NCBI RefSeq assembly: GCF_014204945.1
Contig: NZ_JACHMN010000002.1
Location: forward strand, 2,813,001 to 2,877,000
Origin: Allocatelliglobosispora scoriae
GTDB lineage: Bacteria; Actinomycetota; Actinomycetes; Mycobacteriales; Micromonosporaceae
Reading direction: 5' to 3'
Length of the DNA: 64,000 nt
Program-made: the position numbers and the translations under genes
Notes under the pieces: model-generated
The model's database searches: none
What the model was told of the DNA's origin: nothing
What the model saw: only the letters and a program-made list of their open reading frames with translations
Part shown: in pieces, positions 32,345 to 42,473 of the stretch
How the letters are laid out: each line of letters begins with the position of its first letter
Numbering within the stretch: the first letter of the stretch is position 1

Positions 32345-34330
32345 TCAGCGGCGGGACTTGGTGGGCTTGGCCTTGCGGGTGGACGGGGTGGCGTGGACCG
32401 TGGCCCGCGGGGCCGCCGCCGGGGCGTGAGCGGCGATCACCATCGGGGTCAGCTCGGTGGACGAGCCGAAGGGATCCCCTGCGGCGAGCGCCAGTGCGAT
32501 GTCGGGATCGCCCGGACCGGACCAGCCGATCACCCGGCCACCGCTGATGACGGCGCAGCCGCGGAACCCGCCCCACGCGGCCGCGGACAGGTTCTTCTCC
32601 AGCACGGCGCTGAGCTGCTCGGCCACGAGATCGGGGCGGTCCGGGCGAGGGACCACGCTCACGTTCGCCGGTGAGACCGCCGACGGCCGGGGCAGGCCGA
32701 CCGCGCGCATCTCGATCATCCGGGAGGCCCACTTACGCGGGAGCAGGAGGGCACCGGCGGCGCGGAGGGCTCCGCCGTGGTCGATGACGGCCTGGACCTG
32801 CCACGGTTCGTGCCGGGCTAACCTCGCGAGGCAACGCGCCAGCCCGCCCGGCCGCAGCCGCCACACGTTGCGAGCGAGCCCCTGCGCGACGGCGACGGGC
32901 TTGGCTGCGACAAGGAGGTACCACTGCTGGCGCAGGCGGTCGGCGGCTTCGGTGGCGTGGAACGCGAACCGCTCCACCACGAGATCGTCGGCGCGCAGGG
33001 CCTCGGTGGTGATCGCGTGGCGGCTCCACTCCTTGCCGTTGACCCGCAGGGACGGCGACGGTACGCGAGCCGACGCCACCGGCTGCGCCACCAGGGTGAG
33101 CCAGCGCTCCACGACGAGCCGGCGGAAGAGTGCCTCGGCATCGATGCGGCGTCCGCTGAAGAGCCCGGTGAGTACGCCGACCTGCGACTTCAGCCGCGCG
33201 TGCACGAGCGGGGTGAGCTGATCGTCGGTCATCCCGGCGAGCACCTCGACGACACGCGGGTCCGCAGCCGGGCGTCCGCTCGCGGCGCGGGCGGGAAAGC
33301 GCAGCTCGACGCCGTAGCGGCTGGCTACGCGGTCGGCGAGGCGCGGGAGGTGATCGCCGTGGGTGGCGCCGTCGAGGAGCACGTCGACCTCGCCGCCGGT
33401 GGCGCGTACGGTGGCCCAGATGAGGTAGCTCTCCAGGTCGGGCATGGGCTCGCCGACATCGTGCAGGAAGCTGTCGAGGTCGAGCTCGTCGGCGAAGCAC
33501 GGCGTGGCCCGGTGCCGGAAGCTGCCCCTCGGGAGCGAGCCGAGCAGGGCGTGTTCGGGGGTGCCGCTCTCGAAGCCGGGGAAGTGCGTGGAGAAGACGG
33601 CCAGCGGCAGCGCCTCCATCTCCTCCCCGTGCCGCAGCGCGGCCTCCAGCGCCGTGGCGGTTCCGGCGGAGAGCGACACGCGGCAGCCGACCCGGCGGCT
33701 CACCGAGCGCAGCGGCAGCGGGCGCACCTCGGCGACGCGCCCGGTCGGTTCGTGGACGATCGCCTGCTCGGCGGTGACGACGACGACCTGGCCGGGCAGG
33801 ACGCGGCGGATCTCGGCGAAGAAGGTGGCGGCCGTGTCGTCGCAGCGCCCGGTGGCGAGGAACCGTTCGACCACGGCGCTGTCGGGGTCGGCGGGCACCC
33901 CGGCCGCGATGAGCGCGGCGGGTTCGGAGGCGACGAGCGCGCCGCTGCGGGTCCGCGCGTAGTACAGCGGTGCGCCGTCACCGTTGCGCGCCAGCACCAG
34001 GCCGTCGCGCACCGGGTCCGCCAATATCAGCGCGTACGCCGAGGAGCCCCCCACCAGCCCCGACGGTCCCCGCTGGACATACTCCCCGACCAGCGTGCCG
34101 ACCTCCGCAACGCCGTCGACGACGACCGTGCAGCCGTCGACCTCCTGGATGTGCGGCAGCGCCGCCCGGATCACCACGGTGAGCCGGCCGAGGGTGCGGT
34201 GCGCGTGCTCGGTGCCTCTGGCGCTCAGCGCGCGGGAGAGCGCCTCGCTGATCTGCTTCAGCTCTTGCTGAGCTGCTGCTTTGGGAGTGTTGCCTGGTGT
34301 GGTGCGCAGGAGTGCGGCAAGCCCGGCCAT
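32345..34330 (-). CDS. Degenerate asparagine-synthetase-like protein fused to an F420:gamma-glutamyl-ligase-like domain
   Basis: About 661 residues. The N-terminal third resembles the Ntn glutaminase half of AsnB, but the required Cys2 is absent (MAGLAALL in place of MCG). The middle part follows the AsnB synthetase half with its PP-loop degraded to SLSAGTATALEAAL, where active enzymes have SGGLDSS. Residues from about 430 to 630 match coenzyme F420-0:gamma-glutamyl-ligase-like proteins: RHAITTEALRADDLVVERF, LLVAAKPVAVAQG, VWRLRPGGLARCLARL and the end GDPFGSSTELTPMVIA. The start is uncertain (34330, 34351 or 34372). It lies 48 bp after the DUF255 gene and is probably cotranscribed. The function is unknown; a binding or amide-forming role is possible. 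Confidence 0.75.
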   Translation of the reverse strand: MAGLAALLRTTPGNTPKAAAQQELKQISEALSRALSARGTEHAHRTLGRLTVVIRAALPHIQEVDGCTVVVDGVAEVGTLVGEYVQRGPSGLVGGSSAYALILADPVRDGLVLARNGDGAPLYYARTRSGALVASEPAALIAAGVPADPDSAVVERFLATGRCDDTAATFFAEIRRVLPGQVVVVTAEQAIVHEPTGRVAEVRPLPLRSVSRRVGCRVSLSAGTATALEAALRHGEEMEALPLAVFSTHFPGFESGTPEHALLGSLPRGSFRHRATPCFADELDLDSFLHDVGEPMPDLESYLIWATVRATGGEVDVLLDGATHGDHLPRLADRVASRYGVELRFPARAASGRPAADPRVVEVLAGMTDDQLTPLVHARLKSQVGVLTGLFSGRRIDAEALFRRLVVERWLTLVAQPVASARVPSPSLRVNGKEWSRHAITTEALRADDLVVERFAFHATEAADRLRQQWYLLVAAKPVAVAQGLARNVWRLRPGGLARCLARLARHEPWQVQAVIDHGGALRAAGALLLPRKWASRMIEMRAVGLPRPSAVSPANVSVVPRPDRPDLVAEQLSAVLEKNLSAAAWGGFRGCAVISGGRVIGWSGPGDPDIALALAAGDPFGSSTELTPMVIAAHAPAAAPRATVHATPSTRKAKPTKSRR

Positions 34331-34378
34331 GTCCGGAAATGCTAGCCGCATATGTCCGAATAGCCAGGACAAAGGATG

Positions 34379-36400
<2,022 letters not shown>

Positions 36401-36475
36401 TCGGCCACTCTCCCACACCGCTTCCGGCGGTGCTGCCGGTGTCCCAGCGAACACCGGCAGCACCCACCAGCGGAA

Positions 36476-36826
36476 CTACTGCCAGTACTGCAGGCAGTTG
36501 AGGGTCATGCCCGTGTTCACCGACGTACCGTTCGGCCGGGTGTAGGTGACCCCGATCGAGAAGCGCAGGTTCGCCGCGCACTGGCCGTAGAGGCTGCTGT
36601 GGCCGTTGCCCGCGGCCACGACCGACCCGTTGTACTTCCAGACCTGGTTGGTCAGCGGACCGGCGTCCAGAATGACGCAGGTGTAGTGGTAGTAGCCGCC
36701 GGACTCGCACTCGAGCAGTCCGGCCGGGTTGATGCGGGCGCTCGCGGGCGAGGACATGGCCACGGCACCGACCACGGCGAGTGTGGTGGCCGCCAGCGTG
36801 GCCCCGAGACGCGACAACATGCGCAT
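36476..36826 (-). CDS. Small secreted protein with four cysteines
   Basis: 116 residues. A Sec signal peptide (basic MRMLSRLG, hydrophobic core, ASA cleavage site near residue 30) leaves a mature protein of about 86 residues. Four cysteines (ECES, YTCV, GQCA, LNCL) suggest two disulfides. Aromatic, Gly- and Asn-rich strands (GGYYHYTCVILDAG, VWKYNGSVVAAGNG) suggest a small beta-structured extracellular domain. I do not recognise the family. ATG ending at 36826 has a strong GGAGGAGAAG 5 nt upstream. Confidence 0.75.
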   Translation of the reverse strand: MRMLSRLGATLAATTLAVVGAVAMSSPASARINPAGLLECESGGYYHYTCVILDAGPLTNQVWKYNGSVVAAGNGHSSLYGQCAANLRFSIGVTYTRPNGTSVNTGMTLNCLQYWQ

Positions 36827-36942
36827 GGTGACTTCTCCTCCGGTGAGACATTGATTGCGGGCCCTGAAATTAGCCAGCCACATGTGTCCTCACCAGGGAT
36901 TTGACAGGGCAGCAACCGGTCGTTGCCGGTTTGTGCCAGCGG

Positions 36943-37926
36943 TCAGCCTTCGGCGCGTACCCATCCGCGTCTTGCCGCATGGACGCCGGCCTGGAACCGG
37001 CTTTCCGCAGCGAGCCGCTCGACGGCGAGGGAGATGAGCCGGCGCACGGTCCGCACCGAGAGGTCCAGCCGCCGCGCGATGGTCTCGTCCTTGTGGCCCT
37101 CGGCGAGCATCGCGACGATCCGGTGCAGCCGGTCCTCCTGCGCGTCCCACGCCTCCCCCTGCCCGTCGAAGGGCTGGGCCGCCTGCCACAGGGTGCGGTG
37201 CAGCACGATCAGCGGCTGGACCAGGGCGGGGCTGTGCAGCACGAGCGCGCCGCGGCCGGGCGACTCGGTGTCGACCGGCACCACGGCGGTCTCGCCGTCG
37301 ATGACGAACAGCAGCACGGGCGGGTCCGGGTGCAGCCGCACCTCGTCACCGGCCGCGACGACCTCGCCGAGGTACTCCCGCATGGCCTCGCTGATCTGCA
37401 CCGCGGTGGAGAAGATGGATCTGCTGCGCACGCCCCGGGCGCGAGTCAGCTCGTCCATGGACCGGCTGGCGGCCAGGGCGCGACGCGACGGCGCCGGTCC
37501 GGGATTGACGGTCCAGACCTCGCGCCGAGCGGCGACGGCGAGCTGATAGAGCCGCGAGCGCACCGCGTCGGCACCGATGACCTGCTCGATCAGGCCGCCG
37601 AAGACCTCGCTGCGGCCGTTGACGAATTCGGCCACGAGGTCGGCGACGCCGCCGCGAAGGTCGGCCAGGGCCGCCCGCCGCGCCTCCAGGGCCGCCTCCT
37701 CCTGCGCGATGAGGAGCTCCAGCGCCCGCTCCGGGGGCTCCACCCGGAACCTGCGCCCCTTGGCCTGGTGCGGCGTGACGAGGCCGCGCTCGATGAGTTC
37801 CGCGACGGCCGCGTCGGCCGGGCCGTCGAGCGCCAGCGTCAGCGCGCTCGGGTCCAGGCCGGGATCGGCCAACAGGAGGGAGTACGCGGACTCGGCCTGA
37901 GCCGATATGCCGAACGTCTCGAACAT
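36943..37926 (-). CDS. TrmB/LuxR-like helix-turn-helix transcriptional regulator
   Basis: 327 residues. The N-terminal 75 residues look like a TrmB-type winged helix (AQAESAYSLLLADPGLDP, ELIERGLVTPHQAKGRRFRVEPP), followed by a coiled segment of alternating Ala/Glu/Arg. The middle domain (about 110-240) is PLD-like/TrmB-effector-like. The C-terminus carries a LuxR-type HTH: EDRLHRIVAMLAEGHKDETIARRLDLSVRTVRRLI. This two-HTH layout is common in actinomycete regulators that lack known ligands. ATG ending at 37926 with GAGG upstream. It is flanked by two small secreted-protein genes, one divergent (38108) and one downstream on the same strand (36476), which are plausible targets or signals. Confidence 0.85.
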   Translation of the reverse strand: MFETFGISAQAESAYSLLLADPGLDPSALTLALDGPADAAVAELIERGLVTPHQAKGRRFRVEPPERALELLIAQEEAALEARRAALADLRGGVADLVAEFVNGRSEVFGGLIEQVIGADAVRSRLYQLAVAARREVWTVNPGPAPSRRALAASRSMDELTRARGVRSRSIFSTAVQISEAMREYLGEVVAAGDEVRLHPDPPVLLFVIDGETAVVPVDTESPGRGALVLHSPALVQPLIVLHRTLWQAAQPFDGQGEAWDAQEDRLHRIVAMLAEGHKDETIARRLDLSVRTVRRLISLAVERLAAESRFQAGVHAARRGWVRAEG

Positions 37927-38107
37927 GCCGCCTCGCAGACTTCGACCGGGCACGACGCGGCGCCGCATGATCGTGTCGGCGCCGACACTTTCGCACCATA
38001 CCCATGGATGGCCACTTATGGACATGGCCCCTTGTGGCAGTCGGTTCCACTGGATCGGAAGGCCCCGAATCCCGATACTCGGATGGCTGGACGCGGAGGA
38101 GAAGACG

Positions 38108-38317
38108 ATGGGTGCACCACGACGTACGCCTGGCAGCAAGACCATCCGGCTGATCGCCATCGCGGTCGCCGGGGTGCTCACCGCGGTCATGACTGCGACG
38201 CCGGTGCGGGCGGACCCGCCGCAGTGTCCGCCGCTGGCCCAGCGCAACCCGCCACCGCCGCCGCAGCTGTGCATCCAGCCGTGGGTCTGGCCGGACGACG
38301 ACCGGCCGGCGCCGTGA
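38108..38317 (+). CDS. Small secreted Pro-rich peptide precursor
   Basis: 69 residues. A basic N-terminus (APRRTPGSKTIR) is followed by a hydrophobic signal core and a VRA cleavage site near residue 35. The mature peptide of about 34 residues is Pro-rich with two Cys: DPPQCPPLAQRNPPPPPQLC then an acidic end. The strong GGAGGAGAAG ribosome-binding site places the start at 38108; the open frame further left lacks one. It is divergent from the TrmB/LuxR-like regulator. No family is recognised; a signalling or disulfide-closed peptide is possible. Confidence 0.6.
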   Translation: MGAPRRTPGSKTIRLIAIAVAGVLTAVMTATPVRADPPQCPPLAQRNPPPPPQLCIQPWVWPDDDRPAP

Positions 38318-38372
38318 TCCGGTGTCGTCGTCCGTCGACGTCGCCATGCCCCCCCGCGTGACAGCGGCGATG

Positions 38373-38455
38373 TGCAAGATCGTGCTTCTTCCCGGAAGTA
38401 GTCCCCACGGAGCCTGTCCGTAGGGGCTACTTCCGGGAAGAAGCACGATCTTGCA
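38373..38455. repeat. Long perfect inverted repeat (29-bp arms)
   Basis: Arms 38373-38401 and 38427-38455 are perfectly complementary and contain AAGATCGTGCTTCTTCCCGG. The 25-nt loop holds a second pairing (CCCCACGGA with TCCGTAGGGG, one bulge). It lies 55 bp after the small peptide gene. It is similar in design to the 17201 and 55027 stems. Confidence 0.85.
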
Positions 38456-38492
38456 GGCTGGTAGGGGCAGTTTCCTGGAACCTGCGCGATCA

Positions 38493-38589
38493 CCGCCGAG
38501 CCTTCGAACCTCGGCGGCGCTTGATCGCACCATCTTCGGGGAAGAAGGTGCGATCAAGGTGCATGATCACACCTTCTTCCCCGAAGATG
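38493..38589. repeat. Cluster of overlapping inverted repeats
   Basis: Three stems: CCGCCGAG/CTCGGCGG (38493-38500 with 38510-38517); TTGATCGCACC/GGTGCGATCAA (38521-38531 with 38547-38557); and a 20-bp perfect stem 38531-38550 with 38570-38589 (CATCTTCGGGGAAGAAGGTG). The second and third share bases and cannot form together. The cluster lies just past the stop of the leftward phosphoesterase gene (38619). Confidence 0.75.
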
Positions 38590-38618
38590 GCCGGACCTTC
38601 CAGCAGCAGCCGCCGCCG

Positions 38619-40007
38619 TCAGTGGCAGTTGTTGGTGCCGCTGTCGGCGTAGGTCTTGCCCGCCTGCGGCACGAACTGCCAGTCGTAGCTGTTGGCGTGC
38701 AGCGTGAACTTCAGAACGCCCCACGTGTCGCTGTTGCGGGCCTCGCTGTTCGCCTGGATCGTCCCGAACCCGTAGAAGCCCGCGCCGCCCATACCCGCCA
38801 CGAACGACCGGATCCCGCGCGTGTTGTCGAGCCCACCCGACGGGTTCATCGGCGCGAACCGCTCGTACTGGTGGTTGTGCCCGGTCACCACGACGTCGGC
38901 GTTGTAGTCGTAGAGCGCCTGGTAGAGCGGCCGGGTCGAGGTCGAGGGGGCGTGGTTGGCACCGGAGGTGAAGAGCGGGTGGTGCCAGTAGGCCAGCGTG
39001 CACGACTTCGCCGACGCGGCGAGGTCGGCGCGCAGCCACTGCTCCTGCGCCGAGCCGGCCGACATGCTGATGTTGGAGTTCAGCGAGACGATGTGCCAGT
39101 TGCCCAGGTCATAGGAGTAGTAACCCCGTCCCGACGGTCCGGCGACGGAGCCGTAGTAGCTGTAGTACCCGGTCGCGCCCGACGTGTTGTAGTCGTGGTT
39201 GCCCGGCGCCGGACGGGTCCGGGCGAGGTGCCTGCCCCAGGTCGGCGCGTAGTAGGAGTTGAACTCCGACAGCGTGCCGTTGGTGTAGACGTTGTCGCCG
39301 GCGGTGAAGACGGTGCCCGCGATGTTGTCGAGCAGCGCGGCGGTGGCCGTGTCACCCGAACCGGAGTCGGCGATGTCGCCGGCCCCCACGAGAACCGGGT
39401 CACCTGAAGGCGGAGAAACCGACGGGGACGGCGACGGCGTCGTGCCCGTGGTGATCACGAGCTGCGGCGCGTCGGCCCCGCTCTCCCGGGTGTCGTAGTA
39501 GGCACCGTCGCTGTTCGACGAGGTCGCGCCGAAGCTGAAGGTGCCGTTGCCGGTGACGTACGAGGTGACCGTCACCTCGTACCAGGCGTCCTTGGTGACC
39601 GACCCGAGCGTGCCGAGAGTGGCCCCGAGCGCGGGCTGGTTGTTCCAGTTGGTGCCGGTCTCCGTCCAGGTGTTGCTGGCGACGGCGCGGAAGGTGCCGC
39701 CCGCGACGCTGCCATCGTTGCCGCTGATCGTGCGCAGCCGCAGCTTGGCGCTGGTCACCGTGCCGGTGACGCCGGTGACGGTGAAGCGCAGGAAGGAACG
39801 CCGGACCGGCGAGTTGTCGACGACGATCTGCGCCGACGTGCCGTAGTTGGTGGTCGCGGTGTCGCTCTGGACGTAGGTGTCCGCGACCGGGGTGAACGTG
39901 GCCGTCGCGGCGGCGGCGGGAGCGCTCGTCGTCAGCACGGCGGTGGCGGCGATCAGCACGAGCGCGGAGCCCGTGGTCACTGCCAGTCGAATGTGGCGGT
40001 TGCCCAT
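38619..40007 (-). CDS. Secreted DNRLRE-domain metallophosphoesterase
   Basis: 462 residues. The signal peptide ends near AAAAA (residue 34). A DNRLRE-type beta domain follows (residues about 35-190): ATFTPVADTYVQSDTATTNYG and FLRFTVTGV. A Ser/Pro linker (TPSPSPSVSPPSG) leads to a calcineurin-like phosphoesterase domain with VGAGDIAD, FTAGDNVYTNG, APGNHDY, AYWHHPLF and VVTGHNHQYERF, the full metal-ligand set. It likely acts outside the cell on phosphate esters; the DNRLRE part probably binds the surface or stabilises the protein. ATG ending at 40007 with AAGGGA upstream. Confidence 0.92.
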   Translation of the reverse strand: MGNRHIRLAVTTGSALVLIAATAVLTTSAPAAAATATFTPVADTYVQSDTATTNYGTSAQIVVDNSPVRRSFLRFTVTGVTGTVTSAKLRLRTISGNDGSVAGGTFRAVASNTWTETGTNWNNQPALGATLGTLGSVTKDAWYEVTVTSYVTGNGTFSFGATSSNSDGAYYDTRESGADAPQLVITTGTTPSPSPSVSPPSGDPVLVGAGDIADSGSGDTATAALLDNIAGTVFTAGDNVYTNGTLSEFNSYYAPTWGRHLARTRPAPGNHDYNTSGATGYYSYYGSVAGPSGRGYYSYDLGNWHIVSLNSNISMSAGSAQEQWLRADLAASAKSCTLAYWHHPLFTSGANHAPSTSTRPLYQALYDYNADVVVTGHNHQYERFAPMNPSGGLDNTRGIRSFVAGMGGAGFYGFGTIQANSEARNSDTWGVLKFTLHANSYDWQFVPQAGKTYADSGTNNCH

Positions 40008-40170
40008 CCGGCAGTCCCTTCATGGTGGGGGTTTGTCGGAAGGAATTTAGGGAACTGGATGAACCACTCGCCCAAGACTGGGTAAACGTTCGGGGGCGAC
40101 ACCGATTGTTCACCTGGTGCATGTCGAGCGATGGTTGTCCGCACATCGATGGTGAACACAGGATGTCCGC

Positions 40171-41433
40171 GTGTACCTGTCGACGATCAGCCGGCCGACG
40201 ACGGAGCCGACCGAGGGGCAGCCGCGTCGTCGCAGGCTCATCGCGATCAGCGCCAACGTCTTCGCCCTCGGCGCGGTCAGCCTCGTCACCGACATCTCGT
40301 CGGAGATGGTGAGCGCCGTCCTGCCGCTCTACCTCGTCCTCGGCCTGCAGCTCAGCCCGATGGCATACGGCGTGATCGACGGCGTCTACACCGGAGCGAC
40401 GGCGGTGCTGCGGCTCGTCGGCGGCTACCTCGCCGACCGGTTCCGGGGGCGCAAGGTGATGGCGGGCATCGGTTACGGCATCTCCGCCGTCGCCAAGCTG
40501 GGCCTGCTCGCGGCGGGTCGCTCCGTCACCGGCATCGGCCTCGTCATCGCCGCCGACCGGATGGGCAAGGGGCTGCGCACGGCACCGCGCGATGCCCTGA
40601 TCACGCTCTCCACCCCGCCGGAAGCGCTGGGCCGGGCCTTCGGGGTGCACCGGATGATGGACAGCTTCGGCGCCTTTCTCGGCCCGCTCGTCGCGCTCGG
40701 GGTGCTCGCGGCGGCGGGCGGCTCCTATGACGCGGTCTTCGTGACGAGCTTCTGCGTCGCGGTCCTCGGTGTGGTCCTGCTGGTCCTCTTCGTCCGCGAC
40801 CGCCACGATCCCGGCCCGTCTCCGGTCCGGGCGGTCCGCCCGCGCGAGGCCCTCACACTGCTCCACACCCGGCCGGTACGCCGACTCGCGCTCGCCGCCT
40901 GCCTGCTCGGTCTCGCCACGATCGGCGACGGCTTCGTCTTCCTGCTGCTGCAGCGGCGCGAGGAGCTGAGCATCGTCTGGTTCCCCCTCCTCGCCGTCGG
41001 CACCAGCCTCGCCTATCTGCTCCTGGCCGCCCCGATGGGCGCCCTCGCCGACCTGGTGGGCCGGGTGCGGGTGCTGATCGGCGGCTACACCGCCCTCGTC
41101 CTCGCCTACCTGCTGCTCTTCGGCCCGCTCGGCGGCTGGCCGATGCTGGTGCTGACACTGGGCCTCTACGGGCTCTTCTACGCCGCGACCGACGGGGTGC
41201 TGATGGCTCTCGCCGGACCGGTCCTGCCGGAGCGCCTGCGGACGACCGGGATCGCGCTGATCCAGACGGGTCAGGCGCTCGCCTACCTCGTCTCGTCGGT
41301 CCTGTTCGGCGCCGCCTGGCAGGTCTGGGGTCCGGCTGTGGCGAGCCGGATCGCCGCGGCAGCCGTCGTCCTGGCGATCATCGCCACCGTGTTCCTGCTG
41401 CTCCGCCCCGCCGCCGAGGAGTTGCCCGCGTGA
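40171..41433 (+). CDS. MFS transporter
   Basis: 420 residues, twelve predicted membrane helices in two halves. The major-facilitator loop 2-3 motif is seen as GGYLADRFRGRKVM, with DRMGKGLRTAPRDALI in the loop 4-5 region and ALADLVGRVRVLIGG in the second half. RTAPRDALI is typical of a subgroup seen beside secreted or surface proteins; the substrate is unknown. GTG start at 40171. Its stop overlaps the next gene's GTG (GTGA), so the pair is coupled. Confidence 0.9.
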   Translation: MYLSTISRPTTEPTEGQPRRRRLIAISANVFALGAVSLVTDISSEMVSAVLPLYLVLGLQLSPMAYGVIDGVYTGATAVLRLVGGYLADRFRGRKVMAGIGYGISAVAKLGLLAAGRSVTGIGLVIAADRMGKGLRTAPRDALITLSTPPEALGRAFGVHRMMDSFGAFLGPLVALGVLAAAGGSYDAVFVTSFCVAVLGVVLLVLFVRDRHDPGPSPVRAVRPREALTLLHTRPVRRLALAACLLGLATIGDGFVFLLLQRREELSIVWFPLLAVGTSLAYLLLAAPMGALADLVGRVRVLIGGYTALVLAYLLLFGPLGGWPMLVLTLGLYGLFYAATDGVLMALAGPVLPERLRTTGIALIQTGQALAYLVSSVLFGAAWQVWGPAVASRIAAAAVVLAIIATVFLLLRPAAEELPA

Positions 41434-42428
41434 CCGCGCTCTCCACTCGCGGCCGGATCGTGATCGCCGCTCTCGCCACCGTGGTGCTCGCCGCGGGTGC
41501 GGTCGGCTACATCCGGATCGCCGCGGCGAAGGAGCCCGTGCCGGTGGCGTCGAGCCACGTCACGCTGAGCCCCGGTCCGCGGCTGCTGGTCAGTACGGGT
41601 CGGCACCTCGCGGTGATCGACAGCGGGACCGGTGTGCGGACCGTGTCGGCGCTGGAGTGCGTACGCGTATATGCAGCCGCCGGCACCGGCTCCTGCCTGC
41701 GCCCGCAGTCGCCCTGGGCCTATGAGCTGGTCGTGCTCGACGCGGACCTGCGCGAGCAGCGGGTGATCCCGCTGCCGGGCCTGCCCAACCGGACCCGGGT
41801 CTCGGCGAGCGGCCGGATGGTGGCGTGGACCACCTTCGTCGGGGGCGACTCCTACAACAGCGGCGGATTCTCCACCCGCACCGGCATCCTGGACACCCGG
41901 ACCGGCGCGCTCACCAGCACGCTGGAGGGGTTCGCGGTCACCATCGACGGGCGGCCGCACCGGGCGGCGGACGTGAACTTCTGGGGCGTCACCTTCACCG
42001 CCGACGACAACCGCTTCTATGCCACGCTCGCGACCGGCGGCAAGCGCTACCTGGTCGAGGGCGATCTCGCCGCCCGCACCCTGCGTACGCTCACCGAGAA
42101 CGTCGAGTGCCCGTCGCTCTCCCCCGACGGGACCCGGATCGCCTTCAAGCACGCCGTCGACGGCGACCCGACGAAGGGGTGGCGCCTGTCGGTGCTGGAC
42201 CTGGCCTCGATGCGGGTCACCCCGCTCGCGGAGCCGGCGAGCGTCGACGACCAGCCCGCGTGGCTGGACGACGCCACGATCGCCTACACCCTGCGCGGCA
42301 GCTCCGGCGACCCGAACGTCTTCAGTGTCCCCGCCGACGGTTCCGGCGCACCGACGCTGCTAGCCGCCGACGCCGAGTCCCCCGCCACCCTGTCCCCCAC
42401 CCCGCTCCAAGACCGCCGCAACTCTTGA
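41430..42428 (+). CDS. Membrane-anchored TolB-like beta-propeller protein
   Basis: 332 residues. One N-terminal membrane helix (about 9-30) is followed by an extracytoplasmic region with repeated strands characteristic of WD40/TolB-like propellers: GRHLAVIDSGTGVRTV, SASGRMVAWTTFV, SLSPDGTRIAFKHAV and QPAWLDDATIAYTL. It is translationally coupled to the MFS gene and may assist or sense transport. The last codons, including the stop, are supplied by the 30-bp dispersed repeat at 42407-42436, which suggests that the original C-terminus was altered by insertion. Confidence 0.8.
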   Translation: MTALSTRGRIVIAALATVVLAAGAVGYIRIAAAKEPVPVASSHVTLSPGPRLLVSTGRHLAVIDSGTGVRTVSALECVRVYAAAGTGSCLRPQSPWAYELVVLDADLREQRVIPLPGLPNRTRVSASGRMVAWTTFVGGDSYNSGGFSTRTGILDTRTGALTSTLEGFAVTIDGRPHRAADVNFWGVTFTADDNRFYATLATGGKRYLVEGDLAARTLRTLTENVECPSLSPDGTRIAFKHAVDGDPTKGWRLSVLDLASMRVTPLAEPASVDDQPAWLDDATIAYTLRGSSGDPNVFSVPADGSGAPTLLAADAESPATLSPTPLQDRRNS

Positions 42429-42436
42429 AGAGTTGG
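42407..42436 (-). repeat. 30-bp dispersed palindromic repeat, copy 2
   Basis: Reverse-complement copy of 32202-32231 with 29 of 30 identical bases. It overlaps the last codons of the 41430 gene and includes its TGA stop. The palindrome CAACTCTTGAAGAGTTG (42419-42435) is intact. Confidence 0.8.
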
Positions 42437-42473
42437 TGTCATCGCCCGCCGCCCTTCTCGTTACGCTCCGGCA

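Noticed and set aside
36901-38361. 486-residue frame antisense to the TrmB/LuxR-like regulator
   Set aside because: No domain, biased composition; the regulator frame shows two clear HTH segments.
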